Shown here: piece by piece, positions 1-11,500 of the stretch | Layout: each line of letters begins with the position of its first letter | Numbering within the stretch: the stretch's first letter is position 1 | NCBI GenBank assembly: GCA_028716525.1 | Contig: JAQUPQ010000006.1 | Coordinates: 62,001-126,000, forward strand | DNA from: Terriglobia bacterium | GTDB lineage: Bacteria > Acidobacteriota > Terriglobia > JAIQFV01 | Length of the DNA stretch: 64,000 nucleotides | Direction of reading: 5' to 3' | Position numbers and translations under genes: made by a program | The notes under the pieces: generated by a model | The model's input: the letters and a program-made list of their open reading frames with translations, nothing else | Databases searched by the model: none | What the model was told of the DNA's origin: nothing

Positions 1-2389
1 TGACATACTTCATTTCGACGGTCGATTTCACCAGCAGGCCGCTCAAACCAATGGCGTCGACCTGATGCTCGATCGCCGACTTGATGATGTGATCGGAGGG
101 TTGTTTGATTCCCAGGTTGATCACCCGATAGCCGTTGTTGGTCAAAATGATATCGACCAGGTTCTTGCCGATGTCATGGACATCCCCTTTGACGGTGGCC
201 AACACAATGCGGCCTTTGGTGGCGCTGCCGGCTTTGTCCATGAACTTTTCAAGGTAACTGACGGCGGCTTTCATCACTTGGGCGGAATCCAGCACCGACG
301 GCAGTTGCATCTTGCGGGCCCCGAATAAATCACCCACCACCTTCATACCGTCCAGAAGAACCAGGTTGATGATGTCCAGCGGCTTATATTTCTTCAGGGC
401 CGCATCCAGCAGTTCCTCCAAAGTCACTTTCCGGCCTTGGACAGTAGAAACTTTTTCGCCGTTAATGATGGAGTTCTTCAAACGGTCTTCCAGAGTCAAC
501 TCCGCCTCGGCTTTTTCAGAAACTTGAAATATTGTTTTTTCGGCGCCTTGATAGAACTGAATGAAATTTTGAAGAGGATCTCCCTGAGAGCGATCGCAAT
601 AGATCAGCCGGCGGGCCAGCTCCGCCTCTTTGTCGGAAATTTTGAACAGAGGATAAATTCTTTGCCAGTTGACGATGGCGGCGTCGAGCCCGTGTTCCAT
701 GGCTTCATGCAGAAAAACCGAATTCAAGATTCTGCGCGCATAGATATCCAAGCCGAACGACACATTGGAAACACCCAATATGGTCAAGACCCCGGGAATA
801 TTCTTCTTGATCAATTCAACGGCCTTCATCGTTTCGATGGCGGCCGTGCGGTAATCCTCCTGGCCCGTCGAAATCGGGAGCGTCAAGGCATCGAACAAGA
901 GGTTTTGCGGAGCGATGCCGTATTTTTCGGTAGCCAGCTTGAAAATGCGTTGGGCTATCGCAAATTTCTTTTCGGCCGTCAGGGCCATGCCCTCTTCATC
1001 AATGGTCAGGGCAATGACGGCAGCGCCGAATTTTTTAACCAGGGGCAACACTCTGGAGGTGCGTTTCTCTCCATCTTCCAGGTTGATGGAGTTGACGATG
1101 GCTTTGCCGGGGATCAGTTTCAGCGCGATTTCGATCACATCCGCTTCGGTGGAATCGATCATCAGCGGCGCGGAGACACGCGTCGCCAACATCTTCACGG
1201 TCTCTTCCATGTGATGTTTTTCATTACCGCCGACGATGGCCACGCACAAATCGAGGAGGTGCGACCCTTCGTTCACCAGGCGTTTGGCCATCATTAAAAT
1301 ATCGTCGTACTTCTCCTGGGTGACCAATTCCTTGAATTTGGGGCTCCGCGTGGTGGTGTTCATTTCCTCGCCCACAATGAGGGGTCGCGGTTCCTGGACG
1401 AGCGGAGTCGAAGAATAAATGGAGGCCGCAGCGGCCAGGGGTTTTCGCTCGCGGCGCTTCGGTGCTTGATTCCCCAGCGCCTCCACGACCCGGCGCAGAT
1501 GTTGCGGTGTCGTCCCGCAGCATCCACCCACCATGTTGAGACCATATTCCGTGGCATACTGCTTCAAATATTCGGCCAGTTCTTCGGGGGTCAGAAGATA
1601 AGAGGCTTGACCCTTAACGTTCTTGGGAATTCCGGCGTTGGGGAGGCAGGAAATCATCTTGGTGCAATAATCCCCCAAGTACCGAATCGCATCGTTCATT
1701 TCCCGCGGACCCGTGGCGCAATTCAGCCCCACCGAAAGAATGTCGTAGGGCTCCAAAACCGTGAGGGCAGCTCCGATTTCAGTTCCCAGCAGCATGGTTC
1801 CCGTGTTCTCGATCGTCACTTGAACCATGACAGGAATCTTCTGTCGGGCTTCTTCCAAAGCACTGAACGTTCCGGCCAGTGCGGCCTTGGTTTGCAAAAG
1901 ATCCTGGCAAGTCTCGATGAGCAAAACATCCACGCCGCCGTCAATCAGGCCGCGTGCCTGTTCGCGAAAGGCTTCCGCCATGGCATCAAAGGTGATATGC
2001 CCGAGGGACGGAAGTTTGGTGGTGGGTCCCATGGAGCCGGCCACAAATCGCGGTCGGCTGCCTCCGTTGGAATAATCTCGTGCCACGGCCTGGGCCAACT
2101 GAGCCGCTTTCACATTCAACTCATAAGCTTTGTCGGCGAGGTCATACTCCGCCAGAACAATGCGTGTGGCCCCGAAGGTATCGGTCTCAACGACTTCACA
2201 GCCGACTTCCAGGAATCCGGCGTGAACTTTTCGCACGGCTTCCGGTTTCGAGAGCACCAAATACTCGTTGCAACCTTCTTTGCCCCAAAAATCGTCGGCA
2301 GACAGACCTTGAGTCTGAAGCGACGTGCCCATGGCGCCGTCGAAGATCAGAATCTTGTCTTCAAGCTGTTGTAAAAAGTTATTGGCCAT
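1..2389 (-). CDS. metH: Cobalamin-dependent methionine synthase (3' end beyond the left edge)
   Basis: Transfers a methyl group from methyltetrahydrofolate to homocysteine through bound cobalamin; cytoplasmic, methionine/SAM cycle. The visible 796 residues hold the homocysteine-binding barrel from the start (FDGAMGT near residue 17; zinc-ligand cysteines near 221 in LNCATG and 287-288 in GGCCGTT), the folate-binding barrel from about residue 330, the cobalamin cap, and the first part of the cobalamin domain with DVHDIGKN, whose His738 is the expected lower axial ligand. The frame stays open to base 1, so the rest of the B12 domain and the activation domain would lie outside. Start chosen at ATG 2389, preceded by GGGGGA about 8 bases upstream. 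Family assignment is very secure; whether the activation domain is present cannot be seen. Confidence 0.97.
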   Translation of the reverse strand, partial: MANNFLQQLEDKILIFDGAMGTSLQTQGLSADDFWGKEGCNEYLVLSKPEAVRKVHAGFLEVGCEVVETDTFGATRIVLAEYDLADKAYELNVKAAQLAQAVARDYSNGGSRPRFVAGSMGPTTKLPSLGHITFDAMAEAFREQARGLIDGGVDVLLIETCQDLLQTKAALAGTFSALEEARQKIPVMVQVTIENTGTMLLGTEIGAALTVLEPYDILSVGLNCATGPREMNDAIRYLGDYCTKMISCLPNAGIPKNVKGQASYLLTPEELAEYLKQYATEYGLNMVGGCCGTTPQHLRRVVEALGNQAPKRRERKPLAAAASIYSSTPLVQEPRPLIVGEEMNTTTRSPKFKELVTQEKYDDILMMAKRLVNEGSHLLDLCVAIVGGNEKHHMEETVKMLATRVSAPLMIDSTEADVIEIALKLIPGKAIVNSINLEDGEKRTSRVLPLVKKFGAAVIALTIDEEGMALTAEKKFAIAQRIFKLATEKYGIAPQNLLFDALTLPISTGQEDYRTAAIETMKAVELIKKNIPGVLTILGVSNVSFGLDIYARRILNSVFLHEAMEHGLDAAIVNWQRIYPLFKISDKEAELARRLIYCDRSQGDPLQNFIQFYQGAEKTIFQVSEKAEAELTLEDRLKNSIINGEKVSTVQGRKVTLEELLDAALKKYKPLDIINLVLLDGMKVVGDLFGARKMQLPSVLDSAQVMKAAVSYLEKFMDKAGSATKGRIVLATVKGDVHDIGKNLVDIILTNNGYRVINLGIKQPSDHIIKSAIEHQVDAIGLSGLLVKSTVEMKYV

Positions 2390-2822
2390 GCCGATTCTTT
2401 CCCCCGGGGGCTCCACGCGGCATCCCGCCGGAAATCGCGAAGGGATTCAGGCTCTGAGGCGCGCAGGCGCGTCAGCGCTCCTCCCGGGCGACTCTGTAAA
2501 CAGAGCATTGTAGATTCTTTGCACAGAGTACGCAAGAAGCCGCCGCTTGACACCCTAAGGGCGCTGTGATTTGATACCTCCGCTCCACACAACTGATTGA
2601 CCGACATCTTCAAGAGATCGACCGGTCATTTTCCATACCTGAATTCGGCAAAAACGGGTTTCTTCACACAGCGGGACCGTCCGGAAGAAATCCATCGTCA
2701 CCATGTCCGTGGGAACAGGATTTCTTGATCTTCGAAAGAGAGCAGCGTGTCATCCCGGTTCCTGGCTTTTTCAATTCAACCAAACCGTAAGAACATTCAG
2801 CTGAACTTCAAGGAGAGATAAC
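2390..2822. other. Divergent intergenic region between metH and the 2823 gene
   Basis: 433 bases between two genes read outward, so promoters for both should lie here. I see no convincing open frame, tRNA or riboswitch. A purine-rich AAGGAGAGATAAC precedes the ATG at 2823. The metH leader contains AGGAGCGCTG, which recalls part of the SAH riboswitch core, but the other conserved parts are absent. Confidence 0.6.
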
Positions 2823-3710
2823 ATGGCAAAACAATGGAAAGTAGTTCTGATTGCGGTCACCTTGCTGACTGCAACCGCCTATCAAGTTTGGGCTCAGGAA
2901 ACTGCTGCTCCGCCTGTCCTCAGGATTGAGCGCGAGGAGATCAAGCCGGGAACGGGCAGCCAGCATGAACGCGAAGCCAATGGCTACGTCAACCTCTCAA
3001 CAAAAATGAAATCAAAATATCACTGGGTCGGCATGGAAGCTGTGACTGGAGATGAAAACTCCGCCCTGTTCTTTATGGGCTTTGGAACTTTCGCCGATAT
3101 GGAAAAAAATCAAGGAGAATTTGCAGCCGCCAACTCGGGATCTTTGAAGGCTGAAGCGGAGCGACTGGACCGCGAGGGGGGCTTGATCCATACCCGTCAA
3201 ACCGCACTGGTCGGTGTATTGCGGCCGGATCTCAGCTATCACCTGGAGGGCATCACGCTGAAGACTATGGCTCAAGTCCGCTTCTTCAACGTTGTTACCT
3301 TCCGCACTCGACCCGGCAGCGACCAACGTTTTGCCGCGGGCGCACGAATTTACTACGCCGCCCTCGAAAAAGCACACATCACTCGCCCGTTGGCCATGTA
3401 TCAGGTCATTGCCGGCGCCCCGAATGGAACTTACATCATTATCGAAGGCTACCATTCTCTGGGCGACATGGATGCAGTCGACCGACCGGCCATCATGCAA
3501 GCGCTGGGAGCAGACAATCTAAAGAAGCTGGACGAAATCGAACACACCGATTTCATTTCCACGGAGTCCAATCTTTATGCCGTCAATCCGGCCATGAGTT
3601 ACGCGCCGAAAGAGGTTGTCTCAGAAAGCCCGGACTTCTGGAATCCCAAGCCGGCCGCCAAACCCAGAACGGCAGCCAAGGAAAAGAAAGAGCCTCAAAA
3701 GAATCAGTGA
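2823..3710 (+). CDS. Exported protein of unknown function with two ferredoxin-like halves
   Basis: 295 residues. A signal peptide (about 1-25, ending VWAQ) is followed by a body that seems to be built of two similar alpha-beta units (about 30-140 and 150-255). Each has a strand containing a G-S-x-x-x-F/H-like turn and a YHSL/GTFADM-like segment, as in dimeric alpha-beta barrel (NIPSNAP/ABM-like) proteins. The C-terminal tail (about 270-295) is Pro/Ala/Lys-rich and probably disordered. The start has a good ribosome site (AAGGAGA) and the gene ends at a strong terminator. It stands alone ahead of the TonB receptor genes. The fold is an inference from pattern only; no catalytic residues were recognised. 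Confidence 0.85.
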   Translation: MAKQWKVVLIAVTLLTATAYQVWAQETAAPPVLRIEREEIKPGTGSQHEREANGYVNLSTKMKSKYHWVGMEAVTGDENSALFFMGFGTFADMEKNQGEFAAANSGSLKAEAERLDREGGLIHTRQTALVGVLRPDLSYHLEGITLKTMAQVRFFNVVTFRTRPGSDQRFAAGARIYYAALEKAHITRPLAMYQVIAGAPNGTYIIIEGYHSLGDMDAVDRPAIMQALGADNLKKLDEIEHTDFISTESNLYAVNPAMSYAPKEVVSESPDFWNPKPAAKPRTAAKEKKEPQKNQ

Positions 3711-3764
3711 CTGCTTGGGCTTTGCGCCTTCCCGCTTCAGGGATCCCGGATCAAATTGCATATT

Positions 3765-3809
3765 CAGCAGGGCAGCCGATATTCAAACGGCTGCTCTGCT
3801 GTAATTTTT
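3765..3809 (+). terminator. Rho-independent terminator after the 2823 gene
   Basis: A 14-pair stem CAGCAGGGCAGCCG / CGGCTGCTCTGCTG with one G-T pair and a loop of about 9 bases is followed by TAATTTTT. Confidence 0.9.
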
Positions 3810-4383
3810 AAAATCGCGCAGACATCACAACAAGCTGTCGCGGGTTGAAATCAAACAAATTCCCGACCTCACATAAGAACGACTCGAGGTTCAATCGGGG
3901 CATCTCCTCATTACCTGCCTTTAAGCAAGAACCCTCCAGGTTCTATTCGCAAGACAAATCCCATTCTTGAAAATTCCTATTTCAGTCCACTTCTACCGTA
4001 AATCATAAATTGCTACTGGATTATGGAGAATTCTATGTATTCGTTTGTAACGCATGCGGAGTTCACTTTGTTATCGCCTTTCACCCTTTGTGATTAGAAA
4101 CTTTCTATCAGGAGAAAAGTCTTTGGGCCTGTACGTGCTTATTCTATAACCAGTTCAAGAGCTATTTTCAGGGCTTCCCATTAATGGGATGAAGTCGCTT
4201 TTGAAATTGCTGAACGAACCCTGGGGATTGCAGGTTCTTAATCGTTAGGTTGTTCGCGGAATGCTCAAGCCCGACGTGTGCCTGAGAGAGGGAATCTCTG
4301 TTCATTTTGGAATCTTAAGGTCAAAAGCAGGTCAGCTCTAATTCCATTAGAGAGTTGTTTCCAAATTACCGTAAGGAGGAACC
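3810..4383 (+). other. Long leader / promoter region of the first TonB receptor
   Basis: About 570 bases after a terminator and before the receptor ATG. AT-rich stretches occur around 3960-4150. No convincing ORF or conserved RNA was seen. The ribosome site TAAGGAGGA lies next to the start at 4384. A long 5' leader is suggested only by the spacing. Confidence 0.45.
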
Positions 4384-7300
4384 ATGAAATCAGTTTTTAG
4401 ATTGGTCGCGTTTATGATGCTGGCTGTTTTGACAGTAGCTGGCCTCATGAATCCGACCGTATCAAGAGCGCAATTGACCCGAGGTTCAGTTGCGGGGACG
4501 GTGCATGATGCATCCGGGGCCATCATTCCGGGGGCTACGATCAAGGTGACAAACCTTGACACCGGCAGTGCTCGCGACACGGTCACCAACGGGGACGGTT
4601 TCTATCGCGTTGCAGCCCTGGAGCCTGGAAACTACAGTGTCGTCGTTTCCAAGGATGGATTTCAGAGCGTCGAAAACAGAGCCATCGTGATTCAGTCCAG
4701 CAAGGAAATCACTTTTGACGTGGATTTGAAGGTGGCAGCAGCCGGAAATGTCACGGTCGACGTGACCGGCCAGGCCGAGGGCGTTGAACTCAACAAAACC
4801 AACCCGACTATCGGCCTAACTTCCACTTCGCGCCAAGCTGTGGAATTGCCCTTGAGCGCCGGCCGCGACATAAACCAGCTCTCCCTTCTTTCCCCCAATG
4901 TGTTTACGGCGCCGGGTTCGACCGGAATTTCAGCCAACGGTCAACGAGCACGCAACGACAATTTCATGATCGATGGAACGGATAACAACGACATCAGCGT
5001 AACCCTTCAGACCATTCCGGTGGTCCCGGAGGTCGTAGGTGAGTATCAAGTCCAAACCAATGCCTACAGCGCCGAATTCGGTCGTAATTCCGGTGCCACC
5101 CTCAATGTTATTACACGGTCTGGAACCAACTCTCTGCATGGAGACGGGTGGGAGTACTACCGGGACAACAACATGAATGCTCTCTCTCCCGCCGAGAAGC
5201 GAAACGGGTTGACCGATCCGGCCCGGTTTGACCGTCACCAGGTGGGCTTTGACGTCGGCGGTCCGATCAAGAAGGACAAGACCTTCTGGTTCTTTGCGCT
5301 TCAGTGGGACCGGACACGCAATTCCAATTCGCCCGGCGCTACGGCGACCATCCCGACACCAGCAGGTTTCGCCCTCTTAGGGTCGGTGCCGTTGCGAGCG
5401 GCAAGCGGGACCACACCGGCGCAAAGCACCGCCAGTCGGCAAGCGGTGTTGGGCTCCATCGGCTTCCTCAATAACATCTATGCGGGAAGCCCGGTGTTCA
5501 GCAATCCGTCTACAACGAAGGTGAACGGCGTGGTCATTCCCATCGGGAATATTAATTTCCCGATTTCTCAGCCGGACAATACCCGGGAAATTACCATCAA
5601 AGTGGACCACAAGCTCACCAACAATGACAACCTGACGGGTCGATATATCGCCAACAAGGACATCACCGTCAACCTGATAAGCAATTGCCAGTTTGGTGCC
5701 CTCTTCTGCGGAAACCAGGACGTTTACGACCAGAACGGCGCCCTCAGCGAGACTCACATCTTTGGCCCCACACTCTTGAACGAGTTTCGTTTCTCGGCGA
5801 TCCGAAGAAACCTGGCCTTCCCGGAAAATGACCCGAAAACTCCCTCCACGACGATCAGCGGATTTTTCGGTATCGGAGGAGCCTCCAACTTTCCACAAGG
5901 GCGAATCCAAAACAGCTTCCAATTCCAGGACACTTTGAGCTGGCAAAAGGGTCGTCAATCCTTCAAATTCGGGACGGACATCCGGCGCATCAGGCTGTTC
6001 AACTTGGCGGCCTTCGATTCCAAAGGGACTTACTCGTTCAACAACTTTCAGGATTTCATGAACAACGCGCCGTTCTTTTTCCAGCAGTCGCTGCAAACTT
6101 CGAGCTTTGACGCACGCCAGACTCAACAAGCCTACTTCGTGCAGGATGATTTCAAGGCCACACCCAACCTGACCCTGAACCTAGGCCTGAGGTATGAGTA
6201 TTCCAGCGTGCCGTTCGGTTTCTTTGGAGCGACAGATGCGCAATCTCTGGGGGCGTTGGTCCCCGGACCTGTAAAACCCGACAAGAACAACTGGGCGCCG
6301 CGTGTGGGATTTGCCTATAGTCCCCATGAAGCCCCGGGCTTCTTGAATAACCTCTTCGGGGATGGAAAGACTGTATTCCGTGGCGGATTCGGAATAGCTT
6401 ATGACATCCTCTTCTACAACTTGTTAGTCGTGGATGATTCCAATTTCCCTCGGGTCGTGACGCCACAGGTGTTCGGCGCGTTTGACATTTTCCCGAGCAT
6501 TATTCCTGTGAGCGGCGCTGCTGTGTTCAATCCACTGGCCACTTATGTGAATACACCGTCTGATGCACGCGATCCGTATGCGGAGCTGTATAGCCTCTCG
6601 GTACAACGCGAATTTGCCCGAGATTTCGTGTTGGAATTCGGTTATACGGGAAGCCGCGGGATCAACCTGCCCAATCAAGGACAAGCCAATCCGGCCATCC
6701 TGACAGCGGCGCAGATTGCCACCGTGCAGTCCACATTGAATGCCAACTCCATTCCCAGTGTTCAGGCACGGCGTCTGTTTCCACAGTTCGGATCGCGTAT
6801 CCTCATCCCCACCTTCGGCATGTCCTCGTATAACGCGGGGTATGTGTCTTTGAACAAGCGCCTTTCACGAGGACTCCTGTTCGGGGCTTCTTATACGTGG
6901 AGTCACAACATCAGCAACAACGATGAATCTCTAGGTGTCGGCGCGATCACGGCGGGCTCTCCCCAGATCCCTCAGGATTACCTGAACATGGGGGCTGAAA
7001 AGAGCACCTCCGCTTTCGATCGAACTCAGCGGTTTGTTGTGAATTACATTTATGAAATTCCCTGGTTCAAATCGGGTTGGGCTGAAAACTGGGCCATGCG
7101 GCAGGCCTTCAGCGGCTGGCAACTTTCCGGAATTTCTTCGTTTCAATCCGGGCAACCGTTCTCCATACTTACCGGAGTAGACACCAATGGAAATGGAACC
7201 GCCGGCAGCGACCGCCCCAACTTCAATCCGAATGGAACCCTCAATCTGGATCCGGTGACGGGCAACTTGAGATCCTTCTCAACTTCGCTTACTTCCGGTC

Positions 7301-7596
7301 CTTTCATTACAGTCTTGGGAACCAACGGATTGCCACTGGCTAACTCTCTCGGCAACGGCAACCTCGGGAAAAACACCTTCCGCGGTCCCGGGTTTGCCAA
7401 TTGGAACATCAGCTTGTCCAAGGTCTTCAAAATGTACGAACGATACGCCTTCACGATCCGCTTGGACATGCTGAACGCTTTCAACGAGCGTAGCTGGGGA
7501 AACCCGGTCAACGTCATGAACAGCGCGAACTTCGGCAAAAACCTGAACAGCTCTACTCCCCGCACCTTGACTTTGGGTGCGAAGTTTTCGTTCTAG
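4384..7596 (+). CDS. TonB-dependent receptor, Oar-like, with carboxypeptidase-regulatory domain
   Basis: Outer-membrane active transporter driven by the TonB system; the substrate is unknown. 1070 residues: signal peptide about 1-29 (ending SRAQ); a CarboxypepD-regulatory beta-sandwich at about 33-110, with the typical V-A-G-T-V-x-D-A-S-G-A-I-I-P-G start; a plug domain at about 120-250 (SAEFGRNSGATLNVITRSG); then a 22-strand barrel rich in aromatic residues ending in Phe (LGAKFSF), as expected for BAM recognition. This architecture and length are typical of Acidobacteriota, where such receptors are numerous. No N-terminal signalling (STN) domain is visible. It is followed by its own terminator, so is likely monocistronic. 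A second receptor of the same class lies 940 bases downstream. Confidence 0.93.
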   Translation: MKSVFRLVAFMMLAVLTVAGLMNPTVSRAQLTRGSVAGTVHDASGAIIPGATIKVTNLDTGSARDTVTNGDGFYRVAALEPGNYSVVVSKDGFQSVENRAIVIQSSKEITFDVDLKVAAAGNVTVDVTGQAEGVELNKTNPTIGLTSTSRQAVELPLSAGRDINQLSLLSPNVFTAPGSTGISANGQRARNDNFMIDGTDNNDISVTLQTIPVVPEVVGEYQVQTNAYSAEFGRNSGATLNVITRSGTNSLHGDGWEYYRDNNMNALSPAEKRNGLTDPARFDRHQVGFDVGGPIKKDKTFWFFALQWDRTRNSNSPGATATIPTPAGFALLGSVPLRAASGTTPAQSTASRQAVLGSIGFLNNIYAGSPVFSNPSTTKVNGVVIPIGNINFPISQPDNTREITIKVDHKLTNNDNLTGRYIANKDITVNLISNCQFGALFCGNQDVYDQNGALSETHIFGPTLLNEFRFSAIRRNLAFPENDPKTPSTTISGFFGIGGASNFPQGRIQNSFQFQDTLSWQKGRQSFKFGTDIRRIRLFNLAAFDSKGTYSFNNFQDFMNNAPFFFQQSLQTSSFDARQTQQAYFVQDDFKATPNLTLNLGLRYEYSSVPFGFFGATDAQSLGALVPGPVKPDKNNWAPRVGFAYSPHEAPGFLNNLFGDGKTVFRGGFGIAYDILFYNLLVVDDSNFPRVVTPQVFGAFDIFPSIIPVSGAAVFNPLATYVNTPSDARDPYAELYSLSVQREFARDFVLEFGYTGSRGINLPNQGQANPAILTAAQIATVQSTLNANSIPSVQARRLFPQFGSRILIPTFGMSSYNAGYVSLNKRLSRGLLFGASYTWSHNISNNDESLGVGAITAGSPQIPQDYLNMGAEKSTSAFDRTQRFVVNYIYEIPWFKSGWAENWAMRQAFSGWQLSGISSFQSGQPFSILTGVDTNGNGTAGSDRPNFNPNGTLNLDPVTGNLRSFSTSLTSGPFITVLGTNGLPLANSLGNGNLGKNTFRGPGFANWNISLSKVFKMYERYAFTIRLDMLNAFNERSWGNPVNVMNSANFGKNLNSSTPRTLTLGAKFSF

Positions 7597-7636
7597 TTTC
7601 GAACCGAATTTTTTGAGTTATCTCTGTTTGATTTGC

Positions 7637-7675
7637 GCCCCGGTTCAGGTCTGCTGACCGGGGCGATTTTTTTTA
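7637..7675 (+). terminator. Rho-independent terminator after the first TonB receptor
   Basis: A GC-rich stem GCCCCGGT(T)CAG / CTGACCGGGGC with one bulged base and a short loop is followed by GATTTTTTTT. Confidence 0.92.
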
Positions 7676-8537
7676 TCCGGCCTCTCTGACATTCTCAACC
7701 TGGTCCCAGTTCGAAAATCCGTCCCCCAAGGAAGGTCCCCAAATTGAAACTCCGATTTGCGGGATTCTTTCCAGAATATCGCAATACGATACTTGATTTT
7801 TCTTGGGACGGGCATTCCGGTTGCCCCATTGCCAACAACGCTATTTTTTTCAATATGTTACTTGGCAATGACGATCTCCACCTGCCTTATCCGCGATGGA
7901 CACCCTAGCTAGGCGTTCGAAACCGCTATTAGTTTTTGAATATACTATTCCCAAAATTCATATTCAATCAACCGGACCGTTCTTGTCCGCTTTCCTAAAG
8001 ATTCTGAAGGTAGTTGTCTGAGGTCATGGCGACCGAAGGGTTTGCCGAATTTCCTTCGACACCTGTGAAAATCTCAAAAACAGTACATTGAAGGGCCATT
8101 CATCCCTATTGTGAGACAAGAATTTTCTCATTCTAAGTGACTTAAAGGCAATGTCTGGATTCGGTACGAAGATTGCTAGATATATCGTGTTCAGATACGA
8201 CTTTTCATATGCCAAAGGGCACGGTTGATTTACCGGTAAGAGCTCGGTTTGCAGAATTAATAGGCACGACGCAGGGTTGCTGGGTTGATCGACACATCAG
8301 GTTCCATCGGTTGCGCTTTCCCCTGAACGTCTTGTAGCAGTCATTCATTCGTAGCTTCGGCCAATCATAAAGTTTGGAAGAAGATATTTCAATCCCGGAC
8401 TCATGAGGACTTTTCGCTTTTCTCATCGGGCCTGAAGTCATTCGCACTTTCGATTGGGTAGGATTTCGGGGAAGGAAGTTTTCACAGTGAAAAGAACCAT
8501 CAACCATCAACACAACATTCAACAAGGAGAAAACACA
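7676..8537 (+). other. Long non-coding leader of the second TonB receptor
   Basis: About 860 bases with no gene that I can support. AT-rich segments lie at about 7780-7990. An in-frame extension of the downstream gene to 8454 exists but lacks a ribosome site. A weak hairpin CGAAGG / CCTTCG occurs near 8036-8060. Nothing else was recognised. Confidence 0.4.
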
Positions 8538-11500
8538 ATGTCAGGACAAAGGCGTTTTATTGTGCTGCTGACCCTGGTGATCCTGTTTACATTGGCCGTG
8601 ACCAGTTTGGCCATGGCCGATGAAATCACCGCCCGGATCCGCGGCACAATCACGGACCAATCCGGCGCCATCATTCCCGGCGCCAAGGTGACCGCCACCA
8701 ACACGGACACCGCGTTGAGCCGCGATACGACCTCGGGAAGCGACGGAACGTATGAGTTCCTGCAGCTCCCCGTCGGAAACTATAAAGTGTCTTCCGAGAA
8801 GTCGGGCTTCCGAACTTATACGGCCACGGGCATCAAGCTGGTGATCAACCAGATCTTGGTGTTGAACATCCCCATGGAAGTCGGCCAGGTGAGTCAGGAA
8901 GTTTCGGTGCAAGCCAACGCCGCGCAGGTGGAAACCACCAGCATTCAGCTGGGCACCGTCGTGACGGGCAGCACAATTGTGGACCTACCATTGAACGGTC
9001 GCAATTGGGTTCAACTGCAACAATTGCAACCGGGCGTGGTGGGCTCTTCGGATCGCTTCGGCAGCAACTTTGCCACCAATGGAAGCCAATCGCAGCAGAA
9101 CAGCTACATGATCAATGGAACCGACGCCAACGACATTCCTTTGAATACGCCGTTGGTGGTTCCGAGCCCTGATGCCATCGGGGAATTCCGCCTGGTCACC
9201 AATACCCTCAACCCGGAATATGGTCGAAACTCCGGAGGTATTTTGAACGCGGTGACGAAGTCAGGAACCAATCAATTTCACGGCAGCGCCTTTGAGTTCT
9301 TCCGCGATACGAGTTTGAACTCGCGCAACTTTTTTGCCAAGTCTGCGGTGATCTTCCATCAAAACCAGTTTGGCGGAACGATCGGTGGGCCGATCAAGAA
9401 GGATCACACCTTCTTCTTCGTGTCCTATCAGGGAACCTTTAACCGCATTCCTCAGGGCGTTGGAAATGCCAACGTGTTTACCAATGATGAAAGGAATGGA
9501 ATTTTTCCGAAATTGGCAGCATCGAACAACACTTCGCCCTTCCCGCTGAAAGGTGAGAATGGGACGATCTATCCGGCCGGGACACCGTATTCGACCATTT
9601 TCCCTACGGGTCACATCCCGTTGTCTGACTTCAATTCCATTTCGGCCAAATTGATGAATACCTTTGTGCCGCCGCCTAACAGCGGTCTCAGGTCGTTCTT
9701 GTTCAACCCCATCACGGTTGGGCACACGAACCAGTGGATTGCGCGCGTTGATCACAATATTAGCGCCAAAGACAATCTGTTCGTCAACTGGTTCTGGCAA
9801 ACCAACCCGAATGCCGACACATTGCCATTTACAGGTTCAAACCTGCCGGGATTCGGTGAGTTCGCGACACGTCATATTCAGCAGTACACGGCTGGATGGA
9901 CCCACATTATCAACGACCACATGCTGAATGAGGCACGGTTCGGCTACACGCGCTTCAACTTCTTGGCCGTTCAACCCACTAATCCGACCCTGCCGTCGTC
10001 CTTTGGATTCCAGATCAATCCGAATAACACTTCGGGTGCGGGACTTCCCGTGATTGCTGTGACCGGATTGTTCACCTTGGGATTCTCAGACAACGGTCCG
10101 CAACCCCGCATCGACCAGACTTATGAAGCGACCGACAACTTCACCTGGACGGTGGGCAAGCATGCGCTGAAGTTCGGGTTTGACATGCGTCGCTTCCAAG
10201 TGGCTAATCCGTTCTTCTTCTTGAACGGCGGACACTTTGACTTTGGCGGCAACGGCAGTTTCTCCACAGGAGTGCCGGGCGCCGATTTCCTGCTGGGAAT
10301 TCCCGATGATTTCTCTCAGGGCAGCGGCGATTTCATTGATGCCAGGGCGCAACAGTATTACACCTATGCTCAGGATCAGTGGAAGATCCGCCCGAACTTG
10401 ACCATCACCTACGGTGTCGGTTGGCAGATTGACACGCCCATGAATGACGTTGCGCACAACGGCAATGCCACCGTGGCTTTCCGCCCCGGACAACAGTCGA
10501 CGCTGTTCCCCACCGCTCCAAAGGGTTACGTCTTTTCGGGCGCCGACGTCAACAATGCTGCCGGCTCTACCTACTACGGGCAGTTCGGACCCCGCGCTGG
10601 ATTCGCGTGGAGCCCGGATTGGGGCTGGCTCTCTGGCGGTCCCGGCAAGTTGAGCATTCGGGCGGGCTACGGGATTTACTTCAACCGTTCGGAAGAGGAA
10701 ATGACCCTGCAATTCCTGGCGTCGCCTCCGTTCGGATTGGCCTCGACGGCTATCGGAGACGTAGGCGGGAGTCCCTCTTTCGCGAATCCGTTCTGCGATA
10801 TTAGCGGCGCGGGGTGCATCCCCAACAAATTCCCGTTCAGTGCTCCAGCGGCCGGAAGCAAAATAGACTTCGGCTTCTTCGAGCCGCTCAGCATCAGCAC
10901 GCTGGATCCCAACTTCCGCAGCCCGTACGCGGAAAACTATAACCTGACCGTGGAACGGGAACTTCCTTCCAGCATGATTTTTTCGCTCGCCTATGTCGGC
11001 TCGGTGGCACACAAACTGAGCGTTGAAACCGAAAGCAATCCGAACATCAACGTTGCGGCATGTGCGGCCAATCCCACCTGCGTGAAGTTCCGTTCAATTC
11101 AGAACATCGTCTTTCCGAACCACTACAAGTTCCCGGGCGATGTTTTTGGATCGGTCGGCACCATCACCAGTGCCGGGAACTCGAACTACAACTCGCTGCA
11201 GGCCCGCTTGGACAAGCACTTCTCGAACGGTATGCAGTTCTTGGCGTCGTACACTTGGGCGCACTCCATCGACAACGGTTCCGGCTTTGAGAACTCCGGA
11301 TTCGGCGGTGGGCGTGGACCCGGCATGGATCCCTTCAATTTCAACCGCAATCACGGGGATTCTTCTTTCGATGCCCGGCAACGGTTCGTGTTCAGCTATG
11401 TGTACGCCATTCCGAGCGTTCGGAAGTTCTCGGCCTTCTCTCGATGGCCCAGCCGCTTGACCGACGGATGGAGAATCACCGGTATTACCACCTTCCAGAC

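Noticed and set aside
437-1297. 286-residue plus-strand ORF
   Set aside because: It lies antisense to metH, whose minus-strand frame is clearly coding. The plus-strand product has no recognisable domain.
2400-2510. Possible SAH riboswitch in the metH leader
   Set aside because: Only AGGAGCGCTG resembles the core. The downstream AGGCTCG and GGCGCTC segments needed for the fold are missing.
10086-11012. 308-residue minus-strand ORF
   Set aside because: Antisense to the second TonB receptor, whose barrel sequence is unmistakable.
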